Shown: piece after piece, positions 19,476 to 28,234 of the stretch | Layout of the letters: each line of letters opens with the position of its first letter | How positions within the stretch are numbered: position 1 is the first letter of the stretch | Assembly: GCF_900129565.1 (NCBI RefSeq) | Contig: NZ_FQWD01000002.1 | Coordinates: 310,001 to 374,000, forward strand | From: Marisediminitalea aggregata | GTDB lineage: Bacteria > Pseudomonadota > Gammaproteobacteria > Enterobacterales > Alteromonadaceae | DNA length: 64,000 nt | Direction: 5' to 3' | The notes under the pieces: model-generated | Told to the model about the DNA's origin: nothing | What the model saw: only the letters and a program-made list of their open reading frames with translations | The model's database searches: none | Made by a program: the position numbers and the translations under genes

Positions 19476-20324
19476 TTATTTGAGCTCGTAAGCGTCGGCC
19501 ATGGTACCCCAGCGGTAATCACTGAGCAGGCGTTTGAGTTTACCTTCCATGCGCCCAAGATTGATGTAATGTCGAATCTTAGACTTCAGCGGCGCATTGG
19601 CTATTTTAGGCTGACCCGGGTCAATTTCCCATGGGTGGAAATAAAAACTGTACGGCGCTGTTTCACTTTGCATAAAAGCTTGAATGCGCTTGCGTGACAG
19701 CCAATACGGATACAACCGGAAATAACCGCCGCCACCAATACCAACGTTTTTATCGTTTTTGACTATTGTTGGAATTGGAATTTCCGTTATTCCTTCCGGA
19801 CGCTGATATTTAAAGCGAGGCCACTCTGGTACGCCGTATAAGTCATGCGAGATCGGATAGGTACTGGAGGAATATTCAAAACCCAGTTCAACCAGGACTT
19901 CGTAAATCCATTGATTATCATCGTTGACGGAAAAGCTGGGAGCACGGTAGCCCTTTACCGCAACACCGCCCGCATCCTCCAGGATGGCTTTGCTGGTCTT
20001 CACATCGTCGATAAATTCATCGCGTGTCATTGTGGTCGCCCGGCGGTGATTTAATCCGTGGCTCGCCAGTTCATGGCCTTCTTCCACAATGCGTTTAATG
20101 AGCGTTGGGCAGCGCTGTGCGACCCATCCCAATGTAAAAAACGTAGACTTGGCATTATGCTCTGCAAAAACATCCAACAACCGGTGCGTATTTTCTTCTA
20201 CACGCAGCGGAATTGACGACCAGTCAGAGGGTTTAAGCACTGACTCAAACGCAGAGACCTGAAAATAGTCCTCAACGTCAACTGTCATTGCATTCAGGCG
20301 GTTATCCAACACAGGCATATTCAT
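19476..20324 (-). CDS. XrtA-system polysaccharide deacetylase
   Basis: The 282-residue protein opens with NAMTVDVEDYFQVSAFE, the signature of the PEP-CTERM/XrtA-associated polysaccharide deacetylase family (TIGR03006, NodB-like). Asp16 and Asp19-type residues plus the HGLNHRRAT histidines would bind the metal. YRAPSFSVND and YFHPWEIDPGQP are the later NodB motifs. It should remove N- or O-acetyl groups from the exopolysaccharide. A ribosome site AGGCAGG precedes ATG 20,324, and the start lies 2 bases after the upstream sugar-transferase stop. Its co-occurrence with several acetyl-adding enzymes suggests acetylation is adjusted after assembly. Confidence 0.9.
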   Translation of the reverse strand: MNMPVLDNRLNAMTVDVEDYFQVSAFESVLKPSDWSSIPLRVEENTHRLLDVFAEHNAKSTFFTLGWVAQRCPTLIKRIVEEGHELASHGLNHRRATTMTRDEFIDDVKTSKAILEDAGGVAVKGYRAPSFSVNDDNQWIYEVLVELGFEYSSSTYPISHDLYGVPEWPRFKYQRPEGITEIPIPTIVKNDKNVGIGGGGYFRLYPYWLSRKRIQAFMQSETAPYSFYFHPWEIDPGQPKIANAPLKSKIRHYINLGRMEGKLKRLLSDYRWGTMADAYELK

Positions 20325-20326
20325 TA

Positions 20327-21739
20327 TTACCTGCCTTTTCCAAACAACACGATTTCAACAGTCCTTATCAAAATCAGAATATCCAGTAATAAGCTTTGAT
20401 GCTTAACGTAATACAGGTCGAACTTCAATTTCTCCATTGAATCTTCAACACTCGCCCCGTAGGGGTAATTTAGCTGTGCCCACCCGGCCAAACCAGGCTT
20501 AACGTTGTGCCGCTGATTGTAATAAGGAACTTCTTTGACCAGTTGCTCAACAAACTCCGGACGCTCCGGGCGCGGACCGATAAAAGACATCTCGCCACGG
20601 AATACATTAATCAACTGCGGCAGTTCATCAATCCGGTATTTTCGAATAAAGTGGCCAATACGCGTTACCCGATCGTCGTTTTTCGATGCCCACTTCGCGC
20701 CGTCTTTTTCCGCATCCGGCCGCATACTTCTGAACTTAATTATTTTAAACAACCGGCCGTTTTGCCCTACCCGCTCCTGCTTGTAAAACACCGATGTGCC
20801 GGTTCTACGACCATCATCGAGATAGATGATCAACGCAGTAATTAGCATAAATGGCCAGGCGAAAATCAGCACAAACAAGGCCAGGACCGCATTGACACTG
20901 TAGTCCAGTGCATCACGCAGGTAATTCTGAGAATGGAAACCGTTAGAATAAATGACCCAACTCGGGTACATCAGATTAACGGCAATCTGACCCGTTTCCC
21001 GCTCCATAAAGTCAAGCAGGTCGGTTACTTCTATGCCGCGTAAACGGCAATCGAACAAGGTTTCTATAGGCAGTGTGCCTCGGCGCTGGTCACACGCTAT
21101 CACAATCTCTTCTATATCGTTTTCAACCACGAAGTTGCGCAGATTCTCGTCCACTTTTACGTGAATGATTTTTTCGTTTTTAATCCCGTCCTCGCGGTTA
21201 TCACCAGGCACAGGTACAAAACCGAGTAATTCAAAGCCCAAGCGATCTACGTCACGACGCATGCGCTTTTCGATGATCGAGGCTCTTTCACCCGCTCCCA
21301 GTACCATCAGGCGGACCCTACCCAGACCAAGTAGCCCCAATCGATTAGTGAAATAACGGAAAAACACCAACGCAATAATATTCAGACAAATTGCGGTGGG
21401 TAAATAATAGGAATGCATGTCCAGACTGGAAAACAGCGTACCGGTCAGCACTTCAACAATAAAATAACTGATACCTAAACTAACAAAGATACGCCGAATT
21501 ATCCCGCGGAAGGTCTCCCGCAGTTTGGCTTCGTACAGACCAACAGATAGAGAACAAAGTAATACAGCTAATGTAACCAGGAAAATATTGATGGTTAAAT
21601 TTTCAATCCCCGGCTCAGCAATCAAATCTAACTGGACCAGAATAAAACTCGTGATGTACCCCACATACGAAACAAGTAACGCTTCCGTGATTACTAACGC
21701 ATTGGAGCGCTTATTTTGTCTGTTTTTTGCAACTGCCAT
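20327..21739 (-). CDS. XrtA-system initiating sugar transferase (TIGR03013-like)
   Basis: A membrane protein of about 470 residues with several N-terminal helices, a CoA-binding-like middle (RLMVLGAGERASIIEKRM) and a C-terminal bacterial sugar transferase domain: KQERVGQNGRLFKIIKFRSM, IDELPQLINVFRGEMSFIGPRPE and KPGLAGWAQLNY. This is the polyprenyl-phosphate sugar-1-phosphate transferase layout, which starts repeat-unit synthesis on undecaprenyl phosphate; the variant matches TIGR03013 of exosortase loci. The frame reaches a TTG at 21,802; I prefer the ATG at 21,739, but neither has a good ribosome site. It heads the operon with the deacetylase and exosortase. Confidence 0.88.
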   Translation of the reverse strand: MAVAKNRQNKRSNALVITEALLVSYVGYITSFILVQLDLIAEPGIENLTINIFLVTLAVLLCSLSVGLYEAKLRETFRGIIRRIFVSLGISYFIVEVLTGTLFSSLDMHSYYLPTAICLNIIALVFFRYFTNRLGLLGLGRVRLMVLGAGERASIIEKRMRRDVDRLGFELLGFVPVPGDNREDGIKNEKIIHVKVDENLRNFVVENDIEEIVIACDQRRGTLPIETLFDCRLRGIEVTDLLDFMERETGQIAVNLMYPSWVIYSNGFHSQNYLRDALDYSVNAVLALFVLIFAWPFMLITALIIYLDDGRRTGTSVFYKQERVGQNGRLFKIIKFRSMRPDAEKDGAKWASKNDDRVTRIGHFIRKYRIDELPQLINVFRGEMSFIGPRPERPEFVEQLVKEVPYYNQRHNVKPGLAGWAQLNYPYGASVEDSMEKLKFDLYYVKHQSLLLDILILIRTVEIVLFGKGR

Positions 21740-21955
21740 ATTGTCTTTTACTAAGTCTGTTGAGTGCCGCACTACCTGCGTTTGGGATTTATCATATGAC
21801 AATTTTTGCGATTGAGATAGACTAATTGCACACTATCGCTTTATATTAGTAATTAAAATTAAATTAACAGGCGCATTTCCTGCCCTGAAAAATAAAAAAT
21901 CAGACAGGTAATAGTCGTCACTGGACTTGATTTAGTACGCACAGGATAGAGAAGC

Positions 21956-22588
21956 ATGGATAAGGTAAACACCAGGTTATTAATCGTTGCAGCTGCACTG
22001 GGGACTTTACTGACGGGATGTAGTGGCACTAGTAACCTGCCTCAGGCAACTACCCGTCCTTCATTGACAACGGATGTTAACGACTACAAATATCTCATAG
22101 GTCCAGGCGATAGTCTGACTATATTCGTTTGGCGTAACCCTGAAATTTCAGGCAGCTTTATTGTTCGCCCTGACGGCAAGGTAACCACTGCGCTGGTAGA
22201 AGATTTGGATGTGTCCGGCCGTACGCCGACCATGTTAGCCCGTGAAATCGAAGAAAAACTGGCGACCTACATCAACAACCCTCGCGTGACAGTAAGCGTA
22301 AATGGCTTCTCTGGCCCATTGAGCGAGCAGGTACGTGTAATTGGTGAAGCAACAAACCCGCGCGCAATAAACTACACCGAGCACATGACCTTGCTCGACC
22401 TCATGATTGCTGTGGGTGGTCTGACTGAATTTGCTGACGGAAACGACGCCAAACTCATCCGTGTCGTAGACGGCCGTCAAACTACATTCAAAATTGCCAT
22501 TGAAGACTTAATCAGCGACGGTGATATCAGTAAAAATGTCGATATGCTGCCTGGCGACATCGTCATCATTCCTGAAGCCTGGTTCTAG
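21956..22588 (+). CDS. XrtA-system polysaccharide export lipoprotein (Wza-like)
   Basis: The 210-residue protein has a lipoprotein signal with lipobox LLTGC (Cys22). A polysaccharide biosynthesis/export domain follows: YLIGPGDSLTIFVWRNPEISG and the SLBB-like part EQVRVIGEATNPRAINY. It matches the short Wza-type proteins of exosortase loci (TIGR03027). It would sit in or at the outer membrane as part of the export channel. It is the first gene of a four-gene plus-strand run (export, chain length, kinase, outer-membrane protein) and diverges from the initiating sugar transferase across a 150-base AT-rich promoter region. Start ATG 21,956 follows GGATAGAGAAGC. Confidence 0.9.
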   Translation: MDKVNTRLLIVAAALGTLLTGCSGTSNLPQATTRPSLTTDVNDYKYLIGPGDSLTIFVWRNPEISGSFIVRPDGKVTTALVEDLDVSGRTPTMLAREIEEKLATYINNPRVTVSVNGFSGPLSEQVRVIGEATNPRAINYTEHMTLLDLMIAVGGLTEFADGNDAKLIRVVDGRQTTFKIAIEDLISDGDISKNVDMLPGDIVIIPEAWF

Positions 22589-22637
22589 AAACGAAATGTT
22601 TCTTTTTAAGTCTTTCGAGCGGTAAACGGACAAAAAC

Positions 22638-24215
22638 ATGCAGGAATTGCAACAAACAATAGAAATGATCCTCGATTATATTCGGGGAATCTGGCTAAAA
22701 AAACGCTACATCATGCTGTGCTCATGGCTAATTTGCCCGGTTGGATTCGGTTACATTGCTATGATGCCCGATGTATACAAATCGGAAGCCGTAGTCTTCG
22801 TAGATACGCGCTCAATGCTTCAGCCGTTGCTGAGTGGTCTCGCGATCCAAACCAACCCTCAGCAAGAAATCGCCATGATGGCGCAAACGTTATTAAGCCG
22901 TTCAAATGTTGAAATCATCGCGCGGGAATCCGACCTTGATATCACGGTGAACAACGCGGATGCTTACAGCAGGCTGATTACTAATTTGAGTAACAGTATC
23001 AAGCTAAATCGCACCGGCCGTAACAATATCTACACCATTTCCTACTCAAATAAAGATCCTGAATTAGCCAAGCGCGTCGTTCAGGAAACCCTGGACTTGT
23101 TTGTAGAAGGCAGTTTGGGTAATAACCGCCGTGATACTGACACCGCCAGTCGTTTCCTTGAAGAGCAAATTGCCGAATACGAAACCCGACTGATTGAAGC
23201 TGAACAACGTTTAGCTGACTTCCAGCGCAGATACAATGACATCCTGCCAGTGCAAGGTTCGTTTTATTCTAATCTTCAGGGTGTAACTCGCGAGCTTGAA
23301 GCAACTAAGTTACAAATCAGAGAACTCGAGCAACAGGTTACCTCGTTAAAGGGCCAGCTCAGCAGCGGCAAGCTGTCTGACGGATTCGGCGTAAGACAAG
23401 GTTCATCCGATGCGCCTGTTATTACAACGCGTTACGATGAGCGTATCAAAACGCTGGAAGAACAAATTGATCAGCTTCGCTTACGTTTTACCGACAAACA
23501 CCCTGATGTTATTGAAGCGCAAAGCCTGCTCGCCTCACTTGAAAAATCCAGACAAGAAGAAATCCAGGCCTTCTTTAGCGAAGCGGGTGATGAAGAAGAC
23601 ACTGCAAACCTGAGTCCACTGGCAACCGAAATCAAACTGGAAATCAGTCGCGTAGAAGGACAAATCGCATCGCTGAAAGTGCGCGAAACAGACTACAACG
23701 CGAAGATTCAGGAACTAAAAAATAAAATCGATTTGGTACCGCAGATTGAAGCTGAATCAACGGCGCTCAATCGTGATTACGGTATTACCAAGCAAAAATA
23801 CGAAGAGTTGTTGCAGCGCAAAGAAGCCGCAGAACTGTCTCGTCGGGCAGATGTCTCGTCTGAGGAATTACAATTCCGTACTATCGAACCGCCACTGGTA
23901 CCTGACCAGCCAACGGGTCCGAAACGCCTGATGTTCTACACAGGTATTTTAATTATGGGCTTCGGTGTCGGTATTGGTCTGGCATTTCTGATCAGTCAAC
24001 TTCGTCCAGTTTTGGTTCGAGGCAGTCAGTTAACCAAGCTAACGTCGTTCCCTGTACTTGGTGCTGTGACTCACCTTAACCTTAAACAAATCCAAAGAAA
24101 AAATCGTTTCAGAGTGTTTGTCTTCATCCTGTCATCGGGCGCCATTGTGTCCATGTACGCTGTGTTAGTCGCCGCTGAAATTGCCCACGTTAATTTAGTA
24201 GAGAGGTTCTTATAA
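22638..24215 (+). CDS. XrtA-system chain-length determinant protein (Wzz-like)
   Basis: The 525-residue protein has Wzz features: an N-terminal membrane helix near residues 22-45, a long periplasmic part with coiled-coil stretches (residues about 170-250 and 330-400, for example AEQRLADFQRRYND and ELEQQVTSLKGQL), and a C-terminal helix after PDQPTGPKRLMFYTG, the usual proline-rich entry to TM2. It corresponds to the TIGR03007-type chain-length determinant of exosortase loci. It should form the inner-membrane/periplasmic polymerisation co-polymerase that works with the kinase at 24,215, whose ATG overlaps this stop by one base. Confidence 0.9.
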   Translation: MQELQQTIEMILDYIRGIWLKKRYIMLCSWLICPVGFGYIAMMPDVYKSEAVVFVDTRSMLQPLLSGLAIQTNPQQEIAMMAQTLLSRSNVEIIARESDLDITVNNADAYSRLITNLSNSIKLNRTGRNNIYTISYSNKDPELAKRVVQETLDLFVEGSLGNNRRDTDTASRFLEEQIAEYETRLIEAEQRLADFQRRYNDILPVQGSFYSNLQGVTRELEATKLQIRELEQQVTSLKGQLSSGKLSDGFGVRQGSSDAPVITTRYDERIKTLEEQIDQLRLRFTDKHPDVIEAQSLLASLEKSRQEEIQAFFSEAGDEEDTANLSPLATEIKLEISRVEGQIASLKVRETDYNAKIQELKNKIDLVPQIEAESTALNRDYGITKQKYEELLQRKEAAELSRRADVSSEELQFRTIEPPLVPDQPTGPKRLMFYTGILIMGFGVGIGLAFLISQLRPVLVRGSQLTKLTSFPVLGAVTHLNLKQIQRKNRFRVFVFILSSGAIVSMYAVLVAAEIAHVNLVERFL

Positions 24216-25228
24216 TGGGTAACAGCATTGAAAAAGCCTTGCAAAAGCAACAAGAAGCGGCAGCGAAACGCAAAGCGGAGCAAGCTCAGGCAGCAGCAGA
24301 GCAGCCTGAAGCCCCCAAAGCATCGACAATAGAACGAACACTTGAAAAGCAAGCTCAACAGACGCCGGCTCCAGCGAGTCAGGTAGAAACCGCGCCAGCT
24401 GTGCCGCCGGTTACAGAGACACCTAGCGCGCCTGTGACTCCGCCCACCAGCAGCGCTTCTGAATCAGCACCTCCATCGCCGGAAGTAAAAACACTGACTC
24501 TGGACCTTGAAAGTCTGGACGAACGCGGCTTTGTATCAGTAAGCAATGCACGGAAGCTGATTAACGAGGAATACCGTGAAATTAAGCGCAAGTTGCTTAA
24601 AAACGCGTTTGGCGCATTGTCCAAAACACTGAACAACAGCAACATCATCATGGTGAGCAGTGCCAGACCGTCTGAGGGTAAGACGTTTACCGCAATAAAC
24701 CTTGCCTTGAGTATTGCATCTGAGCAAGACAAAACCGTGTTATTGGTTGATGCAGACGTATTGAAACCCAATGTGACGCGCACACTCCGCGTTGACCATC
24801 AGGATGGTCTGATGGAGTATCTGCTCGACGAAGACAAAGACATTGCTGATGTACTGTATCGTACTAATGTCGACAAATTACGTATTATCCCAGCGGGCCA
24901 GACTCACCACCTTTCAACCGAACTGCTTGCCAGTGAAAGGATGGCGTATACCATTGACGAGTTCTCAAATCGGTATCCCGACCGTATTGTAATTATTGAT
25001 ACTCCACCTTTGATCGGTATTAATGAGTCAGCAATTCTGGCGAGTTTTGCAGGACAAGCCGTAATAGTTACGGAAGAAGGCAGAACAAAGCTCAACGATA
25101 TCAACTCGATTGTCGATCGATTAAACCCGGACATGGCCGTCGGATTTGTCGTGAATAAAGCCGTTAATGAAAGCGCCGAAAATGGTAACTACTATGGTTA
25201 CTATTATGGCAGCGAACCTCGTGATTAA
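24215..25228 (+). CDS. XrtA-associated tyrosine autokinase (BY-kinase)
   Basis: The 337-residue cytoplasmic ATPase has a charged N-terminal helix (MGNSIEKALQKQQEAAAKRK), a Pro/Ala/Thr-rich linker to about residue 95, and then the BY-kinase domain: Walker A SSARPSEGKT ending near 157, Walker A' VLLVDADVL, and Walker B IVIIDTPPL. The C-terminus carries a tyrosine cluster, NYYGYYYGS, for autophosphorylation. It matches the TIGR03018 family. Phosphorylation cycles with the chain-length protein are known to control polymer length and export in this family. Overlap of one base with the upstream gene indicates coupling. Confidence 0.91.
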   Translation: MGNSIEKALQKQQEAAAKRKAEQAQAAAEQPEAPKASTIERTLEKQAQQTPAPASQVETAPAVPPVTETPSAPVTPPTSSASESAPPSPEVKTLTLDLESLDERGFVSVSNARKLINEEYREIKRKLLKNAFGALSKTLNNSNIIMVSSARPSEGKTFTAINLALSIASEQDKTVLLVDADVLKPNVTRTLRVDHQDGLMEYLLDEDKDIADVLYRTNVDKLRIIPAGQTHHLSTELLASERMAYTIDEFSNRYPDRIVIIDTPPLIGINESAILASFAGQAVIVTEEGRTKLNDINSIVDRLNPDMAVGFVVNKAVNESAENGNYYGYYYGSEPRD

Positions 25229-25247
25229 TCAGCGATAAGGATAGCTT

Positions 25248-26921
25248 GTGAAAAGGATTGAGCAGTTTCGCCCGGCACTTATCGCAACCTTGTGTGCAGC
25301 TGTATTCAGTACGGCTGCCGTTGCTGATGTGCAAATTACCGGATCCGTTAATTCGTCACTTGTGCATCAATCTCTGGATTCTTCAGACGATACACCTGGT
25401 CGCTACGAAGACAGAGACACCCTGCAAATATCACCCACTGTGGTGGCCAGTTATCTCAGTAAAAAACTCAATGCTAATGTGTCTGCTACCCATCTGTATC
25501 AACGGTTTGAACTGGATGCAGGCAGTCGCTCCGACAGTTTCACCGAGTTTAATTACAACGGCACATTGAGCGTTATTGACAGTGTCTTTCAGATTTTTGC
25601 TCAGGGCTCACAGGGTTATCAATCCGTCCGCCCGGGTACTTATACCTCGTCGGATTTTTTGCTGAATAATCAGGACCTGACGAAAACCACTACGCACAGT
25701 ATTGGCGCTGCGCTAGCCGTAGCTCGCAACGATTTTGTAGATGCGAATATCACAGGGCGATATTATCAGGCCCGCAGTGACGCATCACTTACCGAGGATG
25801 AGCAGGATCCGCAAAATGCGGGTATCGACTCGAATGGGACATCAGCCACGCTGACCCTGAATAATGGCGACTGGTTTCGCAATGCCTATTGGAATGCCAG
25901 CGCCAATTACCGCGAAATTGACCGACAGGACTTTGGCATGTTCGAATCCCTGTCTGCTAACGGTCAGGTTGGCTATAACCTGTATGGTGATTTTGGCCTG
26001 GTGTTAACCGCAACCCATGAAGAGTTTGAAACTGACGGACAGTTGTCTGGCGGGTTTGGCCTGTTCAGCGGCCAGTTTCAGCGCTTTAATACCTATGGCG
26101 CTGGGTTAAATTACCGCCCGGCAGCGGGACGATTCTTTACGGTAACCGCTAATAAAATATCCACCGACGGCAACGATGACGGCGAAACCTTTGTTGGTGT
26201 ATCAACCCAATGGCAGTTTTCACCACGTACCAGTATTGCGGGTGACTACGGACGCCGTTATTACGGCGACGCTGGTAGCTTCACGTTTAACTACGGCACC
26301 CGGGCGGCCAGAGCATCGGTGTCATACCAGGAAAGCACAACAACCTACTCCAGCCTGTTGTTTGATTTTGCCGATGCCGGCACATTTGTTTGCCCTGCCG
26401 GCGCCGTAGATATTATCGACTGTTTCCAGCCCGATACGCTTGACTATGAATTACAGCCGGGAGAACAGACAGTCCAGTTCTCCGAGGTCATTACGGAAGT
26501 CACTGAGCAAGTAGTATTACGTCGTCAATTGAGCTCTACCTTCGGGTTCCAAAAGCGTAAGTTACGCGTGTCGTTTGACGCTCGCTACATTGACACAACC
26601 TACAGCGAAAATGACCGCCAGCAAATCCAGAAAGTACTGGGCGTGAATGCCAGCCTGCAAGCTGGCGCCAGAAGTAACCTGTATGCCAGAGCCCAGTATT
26701 CGATTTTCGATACTGAGTTAAATGGTGTTGACGGCGAGTCGGATAATTCAGTTTATACCCTTGGCTTGCGCAATCAGTTGTCCAGAGGGTTATCGGTAAA
26801 CGCGGAAATTCGCTACCTGGACAGTGAAGACAACCGTGATATTTCGACACCGTCATTTACGATCAACGAAACGCGCATCACTCTGGGCCTGACATACCGA
26901 ATGCAGTCTAACCGGCGTTAG
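25248..26921 (+). CDS. XrtA-system outer-membrane beta-barrel protein (TIGR03016-like)
   Basis: The 557-residue protein has a signal peptide (ALIATLCAAVFSTAAVADV) and then a long run of alternating hydrophobic/aromatic beta strands, ending with ETRITLGLTYRMQSNRR. Its size, repetitive beta-barrel pattern and position after the autokinase match the TIGR03016 PEP-CTERM-associated outer-membrane proteins. It may be the outer-membrane secretion pore for the polymer, a proposed role for the family. The start is GTG 25,248, 20 bases after the kinase stop, with AAGGATAG upstream. A strong terminator follows. Confidence 0.85.
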   Translation: MKRIEQFRPALIATLCAAVFSTAAVADVQITGSVNSSLVHQSLDSSDDTPGRYEDRDTLQISPTVVASYLSKKLNANVSATHLYQRFELDAGSRSDSFTEFNYNGTLSVIDSVFQIFAQGSQGYQSVRPGTYTSSDFLLNNQDLTKTTTHSIGAALAVARNDFVDANITGRYYQARSDASLTEDEQDPQNAGIDSNGTSATLTLNNGDWFRNAYWNASANYREIDRQDFGMFESLSANGQVGYNLYGDFGLVLTATHEEFETDGQLSGGFGLFSGQFQRFNTYGAGLNYRPAAGRFFTVTANKISTDGNDDGETFVGVSTQWQFSPRTSIAGDYGRRYYGDAGSFTFNYGTRAARASVSYQESTTTYSSLLFDFADAGTFVCPAGAVDIIDCFQPDTLDYELQPGEQTVQFSEVITEVTEQVVLRRQLSSTFGFQKRKLRVSFDARYIDTTYSENDRQQIQKVLGVNASLQAGARSNLYARAQYSIFDTELNGVDGESDNSVYTLGLRNQLSRGLSVNAEIRYLDSEDNRDISTPSFTINETRITLGLTYRMQSNRR

Positions 26922-26944
26922 ACCTGGCAACTCACTAAAAAAGC

Positions 26945-26968
26945 AAAAAGGCCCTATCGGGCCTTTTT
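26945..26968. terminator. bidirectional rho-independent terminator
   Basis: A perfect 10-bp stem (AAAAAGGCCC with GGGCCTTTTT) around a TATC loop. It carries a T-run at the plus-strand end and an A-run at the other, so it can stop both the plus-strand export operon and the convergent minus-strand ATPase gene. Confidence 0.92.
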
Positions 26969-27004
26969 CAATTTACGTTAGATTGCTGTATTTACCACAC
27001 AACA

Positions 27005-28090
27005 TTAATCATCAGACTTCAACCTGACATAAGTACGGTACTTCTTCTTCAGTAACTTATCGATGTACTGGGTGAGTTTTATCTTGTGGCTAATAGCGTC
27101 ATCAAGCGCATCCACTAGTTCACCTAGCATGGCCTTGTAGTATTCAGCGTCCTTCACTTCATTGCCATTCGGCGTGATTAAGCGCTGTGGCTTGCCTGAC
27201 TGAGCGTTCTCGTTGTTTGTAGGCTCTGCTTGCTCTTCAGCAACTTCCGGCTCCTCTGGTGCTGCTGGTGTGTCAGGCACAAACATTTCTTCGCGAACTT
27301 CATCGATAACCGCGTCTACCGCCGTTTCATCGAGAACCTCAAGTTCCTCTAAAAATCCGTAAAGCAGAATACGGTCCATCAGCGTATTTATTTTTCTGGG
27401 TACACCACGGGTAAATTTATAAATGTGCTCGTAGGCCTCAGCAGAGAAAAGCTGTGTCCCGTTCCAACCCGCGTGTTGCAGGCGGTATTCAATGTAGGAC
27501 TGTACTTCTTCCAGGGTCAATGGCGCAAGGTGACAGGAGGCGACAATACGCTGGCGAAACTGCTCCATGTTGGGTGCGCGCAGAATAGGCTGTAACTCTT
27601 CCTGCCCCAACAGGAAACTTTGTAACAAGGGTTTGCCTGCCTGTTGGAAGTTAGACAGCATGCGCAGTTCTTCAATGGTTTCCAGCGGCAGGTTCTGCGC
27701 TTCATCCACCAACAACAGTGCCCGACGACCTTGTGTGCTGAGAGCAAATAAGAAATTTTCCAGGTCCTTTAAAATATCCGCTTTGGTTTTACCGGCCACA
27801 TCAATTTCAAACTTCGCAGCAACCATTTTAACCAATTCATCGGGAGACAATTTCGGCGTTACAATTTGGGCCGCCACGATGTCGTCTTCAATATCGGCCA
27901 ACAAACTGTTTGCTATGGTTGTTTTCCCGGTACCAATGTCACCGGTTATCACGATAAATCCTTCAGCCTGCGACAATCCGTATTGCAGGTAAGACATGGC
28001 CCGTTTGTGCCACTTACTGGCGAAAAAGAAAGCCGGGTCCGGAGTCAGCTGAAACGGCTTTGAGTTAAGTCCATAATAACTTTCGTACAT
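27005..28090 (-). CDS. XrtA-system-associated ATPase (TIGR03015-like, ExeA family)
   Basis: The 361-residue protein opens with MYESYYGLNSKPFQLTPDP, the typical ExeA/TIGR03015 start. It has Walker A GDIGTGKT at about 50-57 and Walker B ALLLVDEAQNL near 125-135, followed by an AAA+ lid with GVPRKINTLMDRILLYG. The last 100 residues are an acidic Pro/Glu-rich linker (EEPEVAEEQAEPT) and a short helical tail. In exosortase loci this ATPase lies with the chain-length and kinase genes and is thought to energise assembly or export. It is convergent with the outer-membrane gene across the shared terminator and has its own promoter region at 28,091-28,206. Confidence 0.9.
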   Translation of the reverse strand: MYESYYGLNSKPFQLTPDPAFFFASKWHKRAMSYLQYGLSQAEGFIVITGDIGTGKTTIANSLLADIEDDIVAAQIVTPKLSPDELVKMVAAKFEIDVAGKTKADILKDLENFLFALSTQGRRALLLVDEAQNLPLETIEELRMLSNFQQAGKPLLQSFLLGQEELQPILRAPNMEQFRQRIVASCHLAPLTLEEVQSYIEYRLQHAGWNGTQLFSAEAYEHIYKFTRGVPRKINTLMDRILLYGFLEELEVLDETAVDAVIDEVREEMFVPDTPAAPEEPEVAEEQAEPTNNENAQSGKPQRLITPNGNEVKDAEYYKAMLGELVDALDDAISHKIKLTQYIDKLLKKKYRTYVRLKSDD

Positions 28091-28206
28091 TGATTGCTAC
28101 TACCGCTAGTGTTTCATGAGGCGCGTTTGCGCGATTTTGTTAAGCTTATCCTAAAGCTGCCACTTGTGCATTATCTCAACGATGAATTTCACCGTTTACA
28201 ATGAAA

Positions 28207-28230
28207 CAGGGGCGATTACTCTCGCCCCTG
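28207..28230 (-). terminator. hairpin terminator downstream of hldE
   Basis: A 9-bp perfect stem (CAGGGGCGA with TCGCCCCTG) around a 6-base loop, 4 bases after the hldE stop. On the minus strand it is followed by TTTCATT, a moderate T-run. Confidence 0.75.
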
Positions 28231-28234
28231 ATGT

